Positions 36,460 through 44,926 of a stretch of DNA of 64,000 nt are shown one piece after another (the stretch's first letter is position 1; each line of letters opens with the position of its first letter). A program made the position numbers and the translations under genes. Location: NCBI RefSeq assembly GCF_017303215.1, contig NZ_JAEMWU010000001.1:868001-932000 (forward strand), in the 5' to 3' direction. This DNA is from Microbacterium esteraromaticum. GTDB lineage: Bacteria > Actinomycetota > Actinomycetes > Actinomycetales > Microbacteriaceae. The notes beneath the pieces were generated by a model. The model was not told where the DNA came from. It ran no database searches and saw nothing but the letters and a program-made list of their open reading frames with translations.

Positions 36460-37869
36460 TCAGCGCGGGTCGTAGCGGTGCACGTCCGCCGTTGCCGCGA
36501 CGAGCGCGCGGAGACCGGCGAGGTCGGCGGGAGCAGCACCGGCTGCGCGCGCCTGCACCAGCACGTTGCCGAGCGCCGTCGCCTCGACGGGGCCGGCGAT
36601 GACGGGAACACCTGATCTGTCGGCCGTCGCCTGACACAGCAGGCGGTTGAGGGAACCGCCGCCGACGAGATGGATGCTGTCGACCGGGCGACCGGCCAGG
36701 GTCGCGGCGTCGGCGATGGCATCCGCAAAGGCCTGCGCAATCGATTCGACGATGGTGCGGACGAACGCCGCCCGCGACGACGGTGCGGCATCGCCGAGCA
36801 GCGCGCCGATGCGCGCGGGCATGTCGCCCGGAGCACTGAGCGATGAGTCGTTCGCATCGAACAGCGGCACCGCGCCGGCGGTCGCGGCGGCCTCTGCCAG
36901 CAGCGTTGGCAGGTCGATCGGGGCGCCGTCGGATGCCTCCCACTCGCGCAGCGTCTCGCTGAGCAGCCAGAGACCGGTGACGTTGTGCAGAAAGCGGATG
37001 CGTCCGTCGACGCCGAGCTCATTGGTGAAGTTCGCGGCGCGGGCGGCATCCGATACGACCGGTTCGGTGAGCTCCAGGCCGACCAGGCCCCACGTGCCGC
37101 ACGAGATGTAGGCCGCGTGCGGCGTCGACAGGGGGGCCGCGGCGACGGCCGAAGCGGTGTCGTGCGAGGCGACGGCGACGACGGGAAGGTCGCGGGCGAT
37201 CCGCGCCGCGAGCTCGGGGCGGATGCGACCGATCGTCTCACCCGGATCGACCAGGCCCGGCAGGATGCCGGTGGGAATGCCGAGGCGCTCTGCAAGCTCG
37301 AGATCCCACTGCGCATCGTCGACGCGCAGCAGCCCGGTGGTCGAGGCGTTCGTGCGCTCGGCGACTCGTCGTCCCGTGAGCAGGAAGGCGAGCAGGTCGG
37401 GCACGAGCAGCGCCGTGTCGGCGTCGCTCAGCAGGGCATCCACCCGGTACTGGTAGAGCGTGTTGAACGGCAGGAACTGCAGACCGTTGCGACGGTAAAG
37501 CTCTTCGAAGGGGACGACTGCGTGCACCGCCTCGACGCCGCGCGCGGTGCGATCGTCGCGGTAGTGGAACGGTTCGGCCAGCAGATCGCCATCGTGCAGC
37601 AGGCCATAGTCGACCGCCCACGAGTCGATGCCGATGCTCTCGATCGTGGGCTCACGCCGCACGGCCTCGGCGAGTCCGTCGAGCACGTGCTCGTACAGGG
37701 CGCCGAAGTCCCAGTGCAGGCCATCGGCCCGCTGCACCGGACCGTTCGAAAAACGCGTCACGAGTTCGAGATCGAGCGCGTCGGTGCCGACGCGCCCGAT
37801 CATCACCCGTCCGCTCGTCGCGCCGAGGTCGACGGCGGCGAACGAGCGGACGACTGCTGACGCCGTCAT
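36460..37869 (-). CDS. rhaB: Rhamnulokinase
   Basis: A 469-residue FGGY-family kinase that phosphorylates L-rhamnulose to L-rhamnulose 1-phosphate. The N-terminal phosphate-binding segment is AAVDLGATSGRVMIG, and SWAVDYGLLHD with a HAVVPFEELYRRNG stretch match rhamnulokinases. The adenosine motif IHLVGGGSLNRLLCQ is near the C-terminus. I chose ATG 37869, overlapping the rhaD stop by four bases. It is the last gene of the rhamnose operon. Confidence 0.93.
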   Translation of the reverse strand: MTASAVVRSFAAVDLGATSGRVMIGRVGTDALDLELVTRFSNGPVQRADGLHWDFGALYEHVLDGLAEAVRREPTIESIGIDSWAVDYGLLHDGDLLAEPFHYRDDRTARGVEAVHAVVPFEELYRRNGLQFLPFNTLYQYRVDALLSDADTALLVPDLLAFLLTGRRVAERTNASTTGLLRVDDAQWDLELAERLGIPTGILPGLVDPGETIGRIRPELAARIARDLPVVAVASHDTASAVAAAPLSTPHAAYISCGTWGLVGLELTEPVVSDAARAANFTNELGVDGRIRFLHNVTGLWLLSETLREWEASDGAPIDLPTLLAEAAATAGAVPLFDANDSSLSAPGDMPARIGALLGDAAPSSRAAFVRTIVESIAQAFADAIADAATLAGRPVDSIHLVGGGSLNRLLCQATADRSGVPVIAGPVEATALGNVLVQARAAGAAPADLAGLRALVAATADVHRYDPR

Positions 37870-39902
37870 CGCAGGAATGCCGCCGCGACGCCCGAGTCGA
37901 CGGGGATGTGCAGACCGGTCGTACGGCTCAGCTCGGGGCCGGTCAGCACGTACACGGCGTCGGCGACGTTCTCGGGAACGACCTCGCGCTTGAGGATGGT
38001 ACGGTTGGCGTAGAACTGGCCGAGGTCCTCTTCGGCGACGCCGTAGGTGGCAGCGCGGTTGGCGCCCCATCCGGAGGCGAAGATGCCCGACCCGCGGACG
38101 ACGCCGTCGGGGTTGATGCCGTTGACGCGGATGCCGTGCTCGCCGAGTTCGACGGCGAGCAGTCGCACCTGGTGCGCCTGGTCGGCCTTGGTCGCCGAGT
38201 AGGCGATGTTGTTGGGGCCCGCGAAGACGGAGTTCTTCGACGAGATATAGATGATGTCGCCGCCGAGCTGCTGAGCGATCAGGGCTTTCGCCGCGGCCTT
38301 CGAGACCAGGAACGAGCCCTTGGCCATCACATCGTGCTGCAGATCCCAGTCCTTCTCGGTGGTCTCCAGCAGCGGCTTCGACAGTGACAGGCCCGCGTTG
38401 TTGACCACGAGGTCCACGCCACCGAACGCGAGCACGGCCTCATCGAGAGCCGCCTGGACGGCATCCGCATCGGCGACGTTCGCGGCGACGCCGATCGCGA
38501 CATCCGTGCCGCCGAGTTCGGCGGCCGCGGCCTGCGCCTTGGCGAGGTCGAGGTCGGCGATCACGACGCAGGCGCCCTCGGCGGCCAGGCGCGTGGCGAT
38601 GGCCTTGCCGATGCCCGAGGCGGCGCCGGTGACGAAGGCGATCCGGCCCTGGTGGCTCTTGGGCTTGGGCATCCGCTGCAGCTTGGCCTCTTCGAGCGCC
38701 CAGTACTCGATGCGGAACTTCTCAGCATCCGAGATCGGGGCGTACGTCGAGAGCGCCTCGGCGCCGCGCATGACATTGATGGCGTTGACGTAGAACTCGC
38801 CCGCGACGCGAGCGGTCTGCTTGTTCGCGCCGTACGAGAACATTCCGACGCCGGGGATCAGCACGATCAGCGGGTCGGCGCCGCGGATCGCAGGGGAGTC
38901 AGCGGTCGCGTGCGCGTCGTAGTAGGCCTGGTAGTCGGCGCGGTACTCGGCGTGCAGCTCGTGCAGCCGAGCGATCTGCTCATCGACGGTGGCGGTCACC
39001 GGCAGGTCGAGGATCAGCGGCTTGACCTTGGTGCGCAGGAAGTGATCGGGGCAGCTGGTGCCGAGGGCGGCCAGCGCCGGGGCCTTCTCGGATGCCAGGA
39101 AGTCGAGCACCACGTCACTGTCGGTGAAGTGACCGACCATGGGCTTGTCGTGGCTGGCGATGCCGCGGATGGTGGGGGCGAGGGCAGCGGCGCGGGCGCG
39201 GCGTTCGGCGTCGGGCAGCGCGGTGAAACCGGCGCGCGCTGCACCGAGCGGGGCGGGGCGTCCGTGCTCGGCGATGTAGGCCGCGGCGGTGTCGATGATC
39301 CACAGCGAGTTCGCCTCGGCCTCGTCCGAGGTGTCGCCCCAGGCGGTGATGCCGTGCCCGCCGAGGATTGTGCCGATCGCCTGCGGGTTCTGCTTCTTGA
39401 TCTCGGCGATGTCGAGACCGAGCTGGAAGCCGGGGCGTCGCCACGGCACCCACACGACCTTGTCGCCGAAGATCGTCGCGGTCAGCGCTTCGCCGTCGGC
39501 CGCGGTCGCGATCGCGATGCCCGAGTCGGGATGCAGATGATCGACGTGCGCGGCGTCGACCAGCCCGTGCATGGCCGTGTCGATCGACGGCGCTGCACCG
39601 CCCTTGCCGTGCAGGCAGAAGTCGAACGCGGCGACCATCTCGTCTTCGCGGTCGAGGCCGGGGTAGACGTCGACGAGCGCGCGCATGCGGTCGAGGCGCA
39701 GTACCGCCAGACCCTGTTCGGTGAGCGTGCCCAGGTCGCCCCCGGACCCCTTCACCCACATCAGCTCGACCGGCTGTCCGGTGACCGGGTCGGTGTCGAC
39801 GCCCTTGGCCGAGGTGTTTCCCCCGGCGTAGTTGGTGTTCTTCGGATCGGCGCCGAGGCGGTTCGACCGTGCGATCAGTGCGGCGGGGGTGGGGGTGGTC
39901 AT
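37866..39902 (-). CDS. rhaD: Bifunctional rhamnulose-1-phosphate aldolase / short-chain alcohol dehydrogenase
   Basis: A 678-residue fusion. The N-terminal class II aldolase (about 1-400) has zinc-ligand histidines in VDHLHPDSG (His122, His124) and splits L-rhamnulose 1-phosphate to dihydroxyacetone phosphate and L-lactaldehyde. The C-terminal SDR domain (about 420-678) has the NAD loop TGAASGIG (425-432) and the catalytic Tyr568-x-x-x-Lys572, and should oxidise lactaldehyde. This matches the RhaEW/YuxG type known from Bacillus and actinobacteria. It starts at ATG 39902; a hairpin separates it from the transporter gene. Confidence 0.93.
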   Translation of the reverse strand: MTTPTPAALIARSNRLGADPKNTNYAGGNTSAKGVDTDPVTGQPVELMWVKGSGGDLGTLTEQGLAVLRLDRMRALVDVYPGLDREDEMVAAFDFCLHGKGGAAPSIDTAMHGLVDAAHVDHLHPDSGIAIATAADGEALTATIFGDKVVWVPWRRPGFQLGLDIAEIKKQNPQAIGTILGGHGITAWGDTSDEAEANSLWIIDTAAAYIAEHGRPAPLGAARAGFTALPDAERRARAAALAPTIRGIASHDKPMVGHFTDSDVVLDFLASEKAPALAALGTSCPDHFLRTKVKPLILDLPVTATVDEQIARLHELHAEYRADYQAYYDAHATADSPAIRGADPLIVLIPGVGMFSYGANKQTARVAGEFYVNAINVMRGAEALSTYAPISDAEKFRIEYWALEEAKLQRMPKPKSHQGRIAFVTGAASGIGKAIATRLAAEGACVVIADLDLAKAQAAAAELGGTDVAIGVAANVADADAVQAALDEAVLAFGGVDLVVNNAGLSLSKPLLETTEKDWDLQHDVMAKGSFLVSKAAAKALIAQQLGGDIIYISSKNSVFAGPNNIAYSATKADQAHQVRLLAVELGEHGIRVNGINPDGVVRGSGIFASGWGANRAATYGVAEEDLGQFYANRTILKREVVPENVADAVYVLTGPELSRTTGLHIPVDSGVAAAFLR

Positions 39903-39941
39903 GCGGGGTCCTTTGAGGATGCGATGGTGAGAAGGATGAGG

Positions 39942-39973
39942 ACGAGGGGGCGGCGTGGCGCCCGCCCCCTCGT
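39942..39973 (-). terminator. Intercistronic hairpin between MFS and rhaD genes
   Basis: A perfect 12-bp GC-rich stem (39942-39953 with 39962-39973) encloses an eight-base loop. It lies within the 76-base gap inside the rhamnose operon. It may attenuate downstream expression or protect the upstream mRNA; there is no T tract. Its distal arm slightly overlaps the surroundings of the MFS stop codon. Confidence 0.5.
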
Positions 39974-39978
39974 GGTGG

Positions 39979-41277
39979 TCAGCGTGCGCTGGCCACCGGC
40001 TCGCCGTAGCGCTCGCGCTCGATCTCGTCGAGCGACTTGCCTTCGGTCTTGGGCGCCCAGATCGTGCCGATCAGCAGAGCCGCGACCAGCAGACCGATGA
40101 TGAGCAGGCCGAGCTTGCCGAGGCCCATCGACTCCAGCAGCACGGGGAAGACCAGGCTGAGCAGGCCGACCATGACGCGGGCGAGCATGAAGAGCATGCC
40201 CTGGGCGCTGGCGCGGTAGCGGGTCGCGAACAGTTCAGCCGTCCACAGGCCGTAGAAGGCCTGCGCGCCGACACCGGCCGAGATACCCCACGCGGTGGCG
40301 AAGAACAGCAGCGAGAACATTCCGGGAGGGGCGTAGATCAGCACGATCCAGGCGATGACGCCCAGCAGTGCGCCGCCGAAGTACAGCCAGCGGCGGCTGA
40401 CCCGGTCGCCGTAGCGCATGAATCCGAAGTACGTCGCCGCGGCGGTCAGCGTCCAGACGAGCACCTGCAGCAGGTTCTGCTGGGTGGCATCCTCGAGCCC
40501 GGCCGCCTCGTAGACGCGCGGCTGGAAGATACCGGCCTGCCCGGCGACGGTGTTCCACAGGCCATACACGCCGAGCAAGAAGGCCAGCGCGCCGAGGTTC
40601 TTCTTGTTCGACAGCAGTGCGCCGATGCCCGAGAACAGCGACACCTTCTGGCCGCTGGCGCGCTCGGCCTCGCGCTGCTCCTTCCAACGGCGCGACTCGG
40701 GGAGTCCGCGACGCACCCACCACGTGATCGCGGCGATGACGAAGAGGTGGAAGAAGATCAGACGCGCGCCGACGATGCCGAGCGGGCCGACGATCACGGC
40801 GAGCAGGAAGCCCACGGCCGGGCCGATCGACCAGGCCAGCTGGGCCGTGCCGACGTGTGCGGCGCGCTGCTCGCTGGGGGCCTCTTCGGCGATGTAGGTC
40901 CACGAAGCGGGCACACCCGCACCGACCGAGATGCCCATCATGATCACGCCGATGAGCAGCATGGTGAAGTTCGTCGAGAACGTCACCACCAGTGCACCGG
41001 CCATGAACAGGATGAGGTCGTAGGTGTAGATGAACTTGCGGCCGAGGCGGTCGCAGAGCGGACCGCCGATGGCGGCACCGATCGCGGCGCCGAACGCGTT
41101 GGCGCTGAGGGCCGCGACGAGACCGACGGCGGCGTTGTCGAAGCCGAACTCGGCCTGCCACAGCGTGAGGCTGGTGGCGAGAGCGATGATGGCGCCCGCT
41201 TCGATGTAGTTCGACATGGCGACGGCGATGGTCGCCTTCCAGGCCGTGAGCGGCCGGCGAATGGAGGTGGTGGTCAT
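39979..41277 (-). CDS. MFS sugar transporter, probable L-rhamnose permease
   Basis: A 432-residue major facilitator with about twelve membrane segments. MFS motifs include GGPLCDRLGRKFIYTYDL after TM2 and its counterpart RYGDRVSRRWLYFGGALLG in the second half. A central loop separates the two halves. I chose ATG 41277; an upstream in-frame extension into rhaI is not family-like. Position between rhaI and rhaD makes L-rhamnose the likely substrate, which is inference. It is unlike E. coli RhaT. Confidence 0.88.
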   Translation of the reverse strand: MTTTSIRRPLTAWKATIAVAMSNYIEAGAIIALATSLTLWQAEFGFDNAAVGLVAALSANAFGAAIGAAIGGPLCDRLGRKFIYTYDLILFMAGALVVTFSTNFTMLLIGVIMMGISVGAGVPASWTYIAEEAPSEQRAAHVGTAQLAWSIGPAVGFLLAVIVGPLGIVGARLIFFHLFVIAAITWWVRRGLPESRRWKEQREAERASGQKVSLFSGIGALLSNKKNLGALAFLLGVYGLWNTVAGQAGIFQPRVYEAAGLEDATQQNLLQVLVWTLTAAATYFGFMRYGDRVSRRWLYFGGALLGVIAWIVLIYAPPGMFSLLFFATAWGISAGVGAQAFYGLWTAELFATRYRASAQGMLFMLARVMVGLLSLVFPVLLESMGLGKLGLLIIGLLVAALLIGTIWAPKTEGKSLDEIERERYGEPVASAR

Positions 41278-41278
41278 G

Positions 41279-42442
41279 TCAGGCTCCCCATCCTGCCTGG
41301 GTTCCGCCGACGCGATCGGCGGCGATCTTCTGCTGGTATCCGGATGCGGCGTACGCGGCCATCGGGTCGGCTGCCAGTCCCCGCGACTCACGCCACTCGG
41401 CCAGTGCCGGGCGGACGTCCGTGTAGAACGCGTCCATGAAGACGGCGTTGGCGGCGAGCACATCGCCGCTCTTCTGGGCACTGCTCAGCGCGTCGCGGTC
41501 GACGAGCAGGGCGCGCGCGGTCATCTCTTGCACGTTGAGCACCGAGCGGATCTGACCGGGGATCTTGTCTTCGACGTTGTGGCACTGGTCGAGCATGAAC
41601 GCCACGTCGGGGTTGTTCAGCCCGCCGCCGCGCACCACCTCGAACAGGATGCGGAACAGCTGGAACGGGTCGGCCGCGCCCACGATCAGGTCGTCGTCGG
41701 CGTAGAAGCGCGAGTTGAAGTCGAACGAGCCGAGCTTGCCGAGGCGCAGCAGCTGCATGACGATGAACTCGATGTTGGTGCCGGGGGCGTGGTGGCCGGT
41801 GTCGAGGCAGACCATGGCCTTGTCGCCGAGAGAGGCGACCTGCGCGTAGCTGGTGCCCCAGTCGGGAACATCGGTGTGATAGAACGCCGGTTCGAAGAAC
41901 TTGTACTCCAAAACCATGCGCTGCTCGGCGCCGAGACGGGCGTAGATCTTCTCGAGCGAGTCCTGCAGGCGATCCTGGCGACCGCGCATGTCGGCCTGGC
42001 CGGGGTAGTTCGACCCATCGGCGAGCCAGATCTTCAGGTCGCGGCTGCCGGTTGCATCCATCACGTCGATGCACGCGAGGTGGTGGTCGATCGCCTTCTG
42101 GCGGATCGCCGCGTCTTCGTGCGTCAGCGCACCGAACTTGTAGTCGTCGTCCTGGAAGGTGTTCGAGTTGACGGTGCCGAGCGCGACGCCGTGGTCTTCG
42201 GCGTGCCTGCGCAGGGCGTCGAAGTCGCACATGTCCCACGGGATGTGCAGCGCGACGACCGGGGCGAGCGCGGTGTGCTTGTGCACCTGTGCGGCATCCG
42301 CGATCTTCTCGAAGGGGTCGCGCGGGGTGCCGGGCGTGCCGAACACCTTGAAGCGGGTACCGGAGTTGCCGAACGCCCACGAGGGGAGTTCGATCGACTG
42401 CCGCTCGAGCTGAGAGCGGATGTCGGGTGTGAGGATGCTCAC
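41279..42442 (-). CDS. rhaI: L-rhamnose isomerase, RhaI type
   Basis: A 387-residue TIM-barrel isomerase converting L-rhamnose to L-rhamnulose. It matches the Pseudomonas stutzeri-type enzyme, not E. coli RhaA. Metal-binding residues sit in VLEYKFFEPAFYHTDVPDWG, CLDTGHHAPGTN, DFNSRFYADDDL and FMLDQCHNVEDK. The start ATG 42442 overlaps the rhaM stop by four bases, and the MFS gene begins one base after the rhaI stop, so the three are co-transcribed. Confidence 0.93.
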   Translation of the reverse strand: MSILTPDIRSQLERQSIELPSWAFGNSGTRFKVFGTPGTPRDPFEKIADAAQVHKHTALAPVVALHIPWDMCDFDALRRHAEDHGVALGTVNSNTFQDDDYKFGALTHEDAAIRQKAIDHHLACIDVMDATGSRDLKIWLADGSNYPGQADMRGRQDRLQDSLEKIYARLGAEQRMVLEYKFFEPAFYHTDVPDWGTSYAQVASLGDKAMVCLDTGHHAPGTNIEFIVMQLLRLGKLGSFDFNSRFYADDDLIVGAADPFQLFRILFEVVRGGGLNNPDVAFMLDQCHNVEDKIPGQIRSVLNVQEMTARALLVDRDALSSAQKSGDVLAANAVFMDAFYTDVRPALAEWRESRGLAADPMAAYAASGYQQKIAADRVGGTQAGWGA

Positions 42443-42819
42443 GATGGACTGCTTTCGTTGTCGGGGGTGGATGCGGGAACGTCGGATGCCGAGGCGAGCT
42501 GGGCGTCCAGATTGAAGACTTCGGGCAGGCGCGTCGCGGCCTGGTCGGGACGACCGTCGAGCCCGATGAAGAACCGGCTCATCTCGGCCTCCCAGCGCGT
42601 CGCGATGGGGGATTCGGCGAGGTAGGCCTGGGCGGCTTCGTCGTCGTCGGTCTCGTAGTAGCCGAAGAGGCGGCCGCCGTCGCCGAGGAAGAGCGAGTAG
42701 TTGCGGCGGCCGGATGCGGCGATCTCGGCGAGCATCTCGGGCCAGACCGGCGAATGGCGCTCGAGGTACTCGTCGAGCAGTTCAGGGCGCACCTGCAGCT
42801 GGAAGGCGACGCGGGGCAT
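42439..42819 (-). CDS. rhaM: L-rhamnose mutarotase
   Basis: A 126-residue ferredoxin-like mutarotase that interconverts the anomers of L-rhamnose. It has the family entry VAFQLQVRPELLDEYLERH (His22) and NYSLFLGDGGRLFGYYE, and ends its core with RWEAEMSRFF. The protein is about 20 residues longer than the usual 104 because of a polar C-terminal extension. It is the first gene of the operon, with GAGGAG before the ATG and the LacI-type operator about 30 bases upstream. Confidence 0.92.
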   Translation of the reverse strand: MPRVAFQLQVRPELLDEYLERHSPVWPEMLAEIAASGRRNYSLFLGDGGRLFGYYETDDDEAAQAYLAESPIATRWEAEMSRFFIGLDGRPDQAATRLPEVFNLDAQLASASDVPASTPDNESSPS

Positions 42820-42849
42820 GGGTGAATCTCCTCGTTGAGTCCGGCGTGT

Positions 42850-42863
42850 CTGAATCGTTTCAG
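42850..42863. promoter_or_regulatory. LacI-type operator in rhaM-lacI intergenic region
   Basis: CTGAATCGTTTCAG is an even palindrome with perfect CTGAA/TTCAG arms around a central CG, as expected for a LacI-family site. It lies directly downstream of the rhaM -10 box, overlapping the predicted transcription start, so binding should repress the rhamnose operon. Confidence 0.75.
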
Positions 42864-42866
42864 AGC

Positions 42867-42872
42867 ACTCTA
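42867..42872 (-). promoter_or_regulatory. -10 box of the rhamnose operon
   Basis: On the minus strand TAGAGT lies just upstream of the operator, followed by a 47-base leader to the rhaM ATG. Confidence 0.5.
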
Positions 42873-42967
42873 GGTGCCCGTATCGGGGAAGTCAAAACCG
42901 TTGTGCGCGGCGGGTGGAAAGCCTGTCGAGTAGCGTGTGGGGAGGCCGCGGTGGAGGGGGAAGACGG

Positions 42968-43981
42968 ATGGCAGTGGGTGTGAAAGATGTTGCCGTTGCG
43001 GCCGGCGTCTCGGTGGGAACCGTCTCGAACGTGCTCAATCGGCCCGAGCTGGTCTCGCCTCGCACGGCTGAGCGCGTGCAGCGGGTCATCGACGAGCTCG
43101 GGTTCGTTCGCAATGACGCGGCCCGCCAGTTGCGCGCGGGGCGCAGTCGCAGCATCGGCCTCGTCGTGCCCGACATCGGCAACCCGTTCTTCGCCGAGGT
43201 CGCCCGCGGGGCTGAGGACCGCGCCGCTGAAGCGGGGATGACTGTGCTGTTGGGCAACAGCGACGAGAGCGATCAGCGACAGGGCGCCTACCTCGACCTG
43301 TTCCTCGAGCAGCGCGTCAACGGAGTGCTGCTGACGCCGACATCCGACGATCTCGCCGTGCTACACCGCCTCGATGCCGGGGGAATGGCGGCCGTGCTCG
43401 TCGACCGCGAGGATCGCGGCGGCGCGTTTCCCTCGGTGTCGGTCGACGATGTTGAGGGTGGGCGGCTCGCTGCGGCACATCTGCTTGCCGCCGGCCGTCG
43501 GCGCCTCGCGTTCGTCGGGGGACCGTCGTCGGTGCGGCAGGTCGCCGAACGATTGCAGGGGGCGCGAGACGCTGTGGCTGAGGTTGACGGCGCGGTGCTG
43601 GAGGTGATCGAGCGTCCGTCGCTGACAGTGCTGCAAGGGCGTGCTGCCGGCGAGGCACTCGTGGCGCGGGATGCTGCGGATCGGCCGGATGCCGTGTTCG
43701 CGGCCAACGATCTGCTCGCGGTCGGACTGCTGCAGGCTCTGAGCTTCGGGTCGCAGGTGCGGGTGCCCGACGATATCGCTCTGGTGGGCTACGACGACAT
43801 CGACTTCGCCGCTGCTGCCGTCGTGCCCCTGAGTTCGGTGCGTCAGCCCGCCCGGCTGATCGGCTGGACCGCCGTTGACCTGCTGCTCAAAGAACTCGAA
43901 ACGCCGGGCAGCGCTGACAGCGTGCGCTTTCGGCCCGAGCTGATCGCTCGCGCGTCGAGCGCTGCGGTGCTCGATTCGTGA
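42968..43981 (+). CDS. LacI family regulator of rhamnose genes
   Basis: The 337-residue repressor has an N-terminal HTH (VKDVAVAAGVSVGTVSNVLNRPELVS), the hinge region and a periplasmic-binding-protein-like ligand domain (SIGLVVPDIGNPFFAEVARG). I chose ATG 42968, preceded by GGAGGGGG; an upstream in-frame extension to 42914 is not family-like. It is divergent from rhaM, with the LacI-type palindrome between them. Rhamnose or a derivative is the likely inducer, inferred from position. A TAGCGT box (42931-42936) may be its -10. Confidence 0.9.
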   Translation: MAVGVKDVAVAAGVSVGTVSNVLNRPELVSPRTAERVQRVIDELGFVRNDAARQLRAGRSRSIGLVVPDIGNPFFAEVARGAEDRAAEAGMTVLLGNSDESDQRQGAYLDLFLEQRVNGVLLTPTSDDLAVLHRLDAGGMAAVLVDREDRGGAFPSVSVDDVEGGRLAAAHLLAAGRRRLAFVGGPSSVRQVAERLQGARDAVAEVDGAVLEVIERPSLTVLQGRAAGEALVARDAADRPDAVFAANDLLAVGLLQALSFGSQVRVPDDIALVGYDDIDFAAAAVVPLSSVRQPARLIGWTAVDLLLKELETPGSADSVRFRPELIARASSAAVLDS

Positions 43982-43998
43982 CTGGCCCGGTGAACCGT

Positions 43999-44004
43999 TA
44001 TGAT
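43999..44004 (+). promoter_or_regulatory. Candidate -10 box of tRNA-Ser(GCT)
   Basis: TATGAT lies 34 bases before the mature tRNA 5' end, just after the LacI stop codon. Confidence 0.5.
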
Positions 44005-44038
44005 GGCTAGGCGCGTCCACTCTTCGGAACGGACGCAC

Positions 44039-44130
44039 GGAGACGTCGCATAGTCAGGCCTAGTGCACCACCCTGCTAAGGTGGAGTCCTCGCAAGGGGA
44101 CCGAGGGTTCAAATCCCTCCGTCTCCGCCA
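44039..44130 (+). tRNA. tRNA-Ser(GCT), CCA encoded
   Basis: Acceptor arms GGAGACG / CGTCTCC pair fully, with discriminator G and encoded CCA (44128-44130). The anticodon stem CCACC/GGTGG encloses loop CTGCTAA with anticodon GCT (44075-44077). A long class II variable arm and the T arm GAGGGTTCAAATCCCTC are present. It reads AGC and AGU codons. TTTTT follows at once (44132-44136), a plausible end of transcription. Confidence 0.96.
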
Positions 44131-44272
44131 TTTTTCCCCTGGTCAGAACCCGTTTTGTGGGTGCGCTTGACCTTGCTCTTCTCGGATGCCGCGCGCCAGC
44201 GACTACGTCGCGTGCCTGCGAGACGATCTCTCCGCGTCTCTTGGGTCAGCGAGTCGGATCGTGCACCTTCGG

Positions 44273-44278
44273 TAGCCT
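44273..44278 (+). promoter_or_regulatory. -10 box of small membrane protein gene, leaderless spacing
   Basis: TAGCCT ends six bases before the ATG at 44285, which predicts a leaderless transcript. Confidence 0.5.
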
Positions 44279-44284
44279 GGGCGC

Positions 44285-44917
44285 ATGCGTGGACGGCGGC
44301 TCACATGGTTGGCGGGCGGGATTGGATTGATCGTCTGCGGTGTTTTCGGAATGTCGACGGGTGCCCTGTCGGGAATTCCGGGGGCGAGCACCGTCATCGT
44401 GCTGCTGAGCGACCTGTCATGGGCCGCCGCAATCCTGCTCCTCGCTATCGGGCTGGTCCGTGAAGACAGCGTCGTCGCACGCAAGCCGCTGGGCATGGCG
44501 GCCGCCGCCGTCGTCGCGCTGTGGCCGGCAATCGACACCCTGGTGAACCTCGCCGCCGGCTCTCAGCTGGGTCCAGACGCGGCGTTCTGGCCGATCTGGA
44601 GCTATCTCTCCTGGGTGGTCCCGCTGATGTTCGGGCTGATCGCAGCCACGCAGGTCGCCCGGGCCGGGGTCGTCCCCACCCCTTGGAACTGGGCGCCGCT
44701 CTGGGCCCTTGGCATCCGAACGGTCACCTCGCTCATCCCGGCGCTGGTCGCCGTCGCCTCCCCGAACACCTTCATGACGATGGGGGACGTCCTTCCTCTT
44801 CTCGGCACCCTCGGCTACGTGCCGATCACCTTCGGGCTCGGAGTCCTGGCCGTAGCCCTCTCCACCCGCACACGTTCGGCGACGGTGCCGGTGTTCGACT
44901 CTTGCACCGCCAAGTAG
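44285..44917 (+). CDS. Polytopic membrane protein of unknown function
   Basis: A 210-residue hydrophobic protein with about six membrane segments (roughly 5-27, 36-58, 69-90, 104-125, 135-155, 168-193). No charged catalytic motif or transporter signature was found. Its base composition is slightly less GC-rich than its neighbours. The start is supported by the -10 spacing. It is convergent with the rhomboid/DUF2156 gene, nine bases apart. I do not recognise the family. Confidence 0.75.
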   Translation: MRGRRLTWLAGGIGLIVCGVFGMSTGALSGIPGASTVIVLLSDLSWAAAILLLAIGLVREDSVVARKPLGMAAAAVVALWPAIDTLVNLAAGSQLGPDAAFWPIWSYLSWVVPLMFGLIAATQVARAGVVPTPWNWAPLWALGIRTVTSLIPALVAVASPNTFMTMGDVLPLLGTLGYVPITFGLGVLAVALSTRTRSATVPVFDSCTAK

Positions 44918-44926
44918 GCGTGCGGG

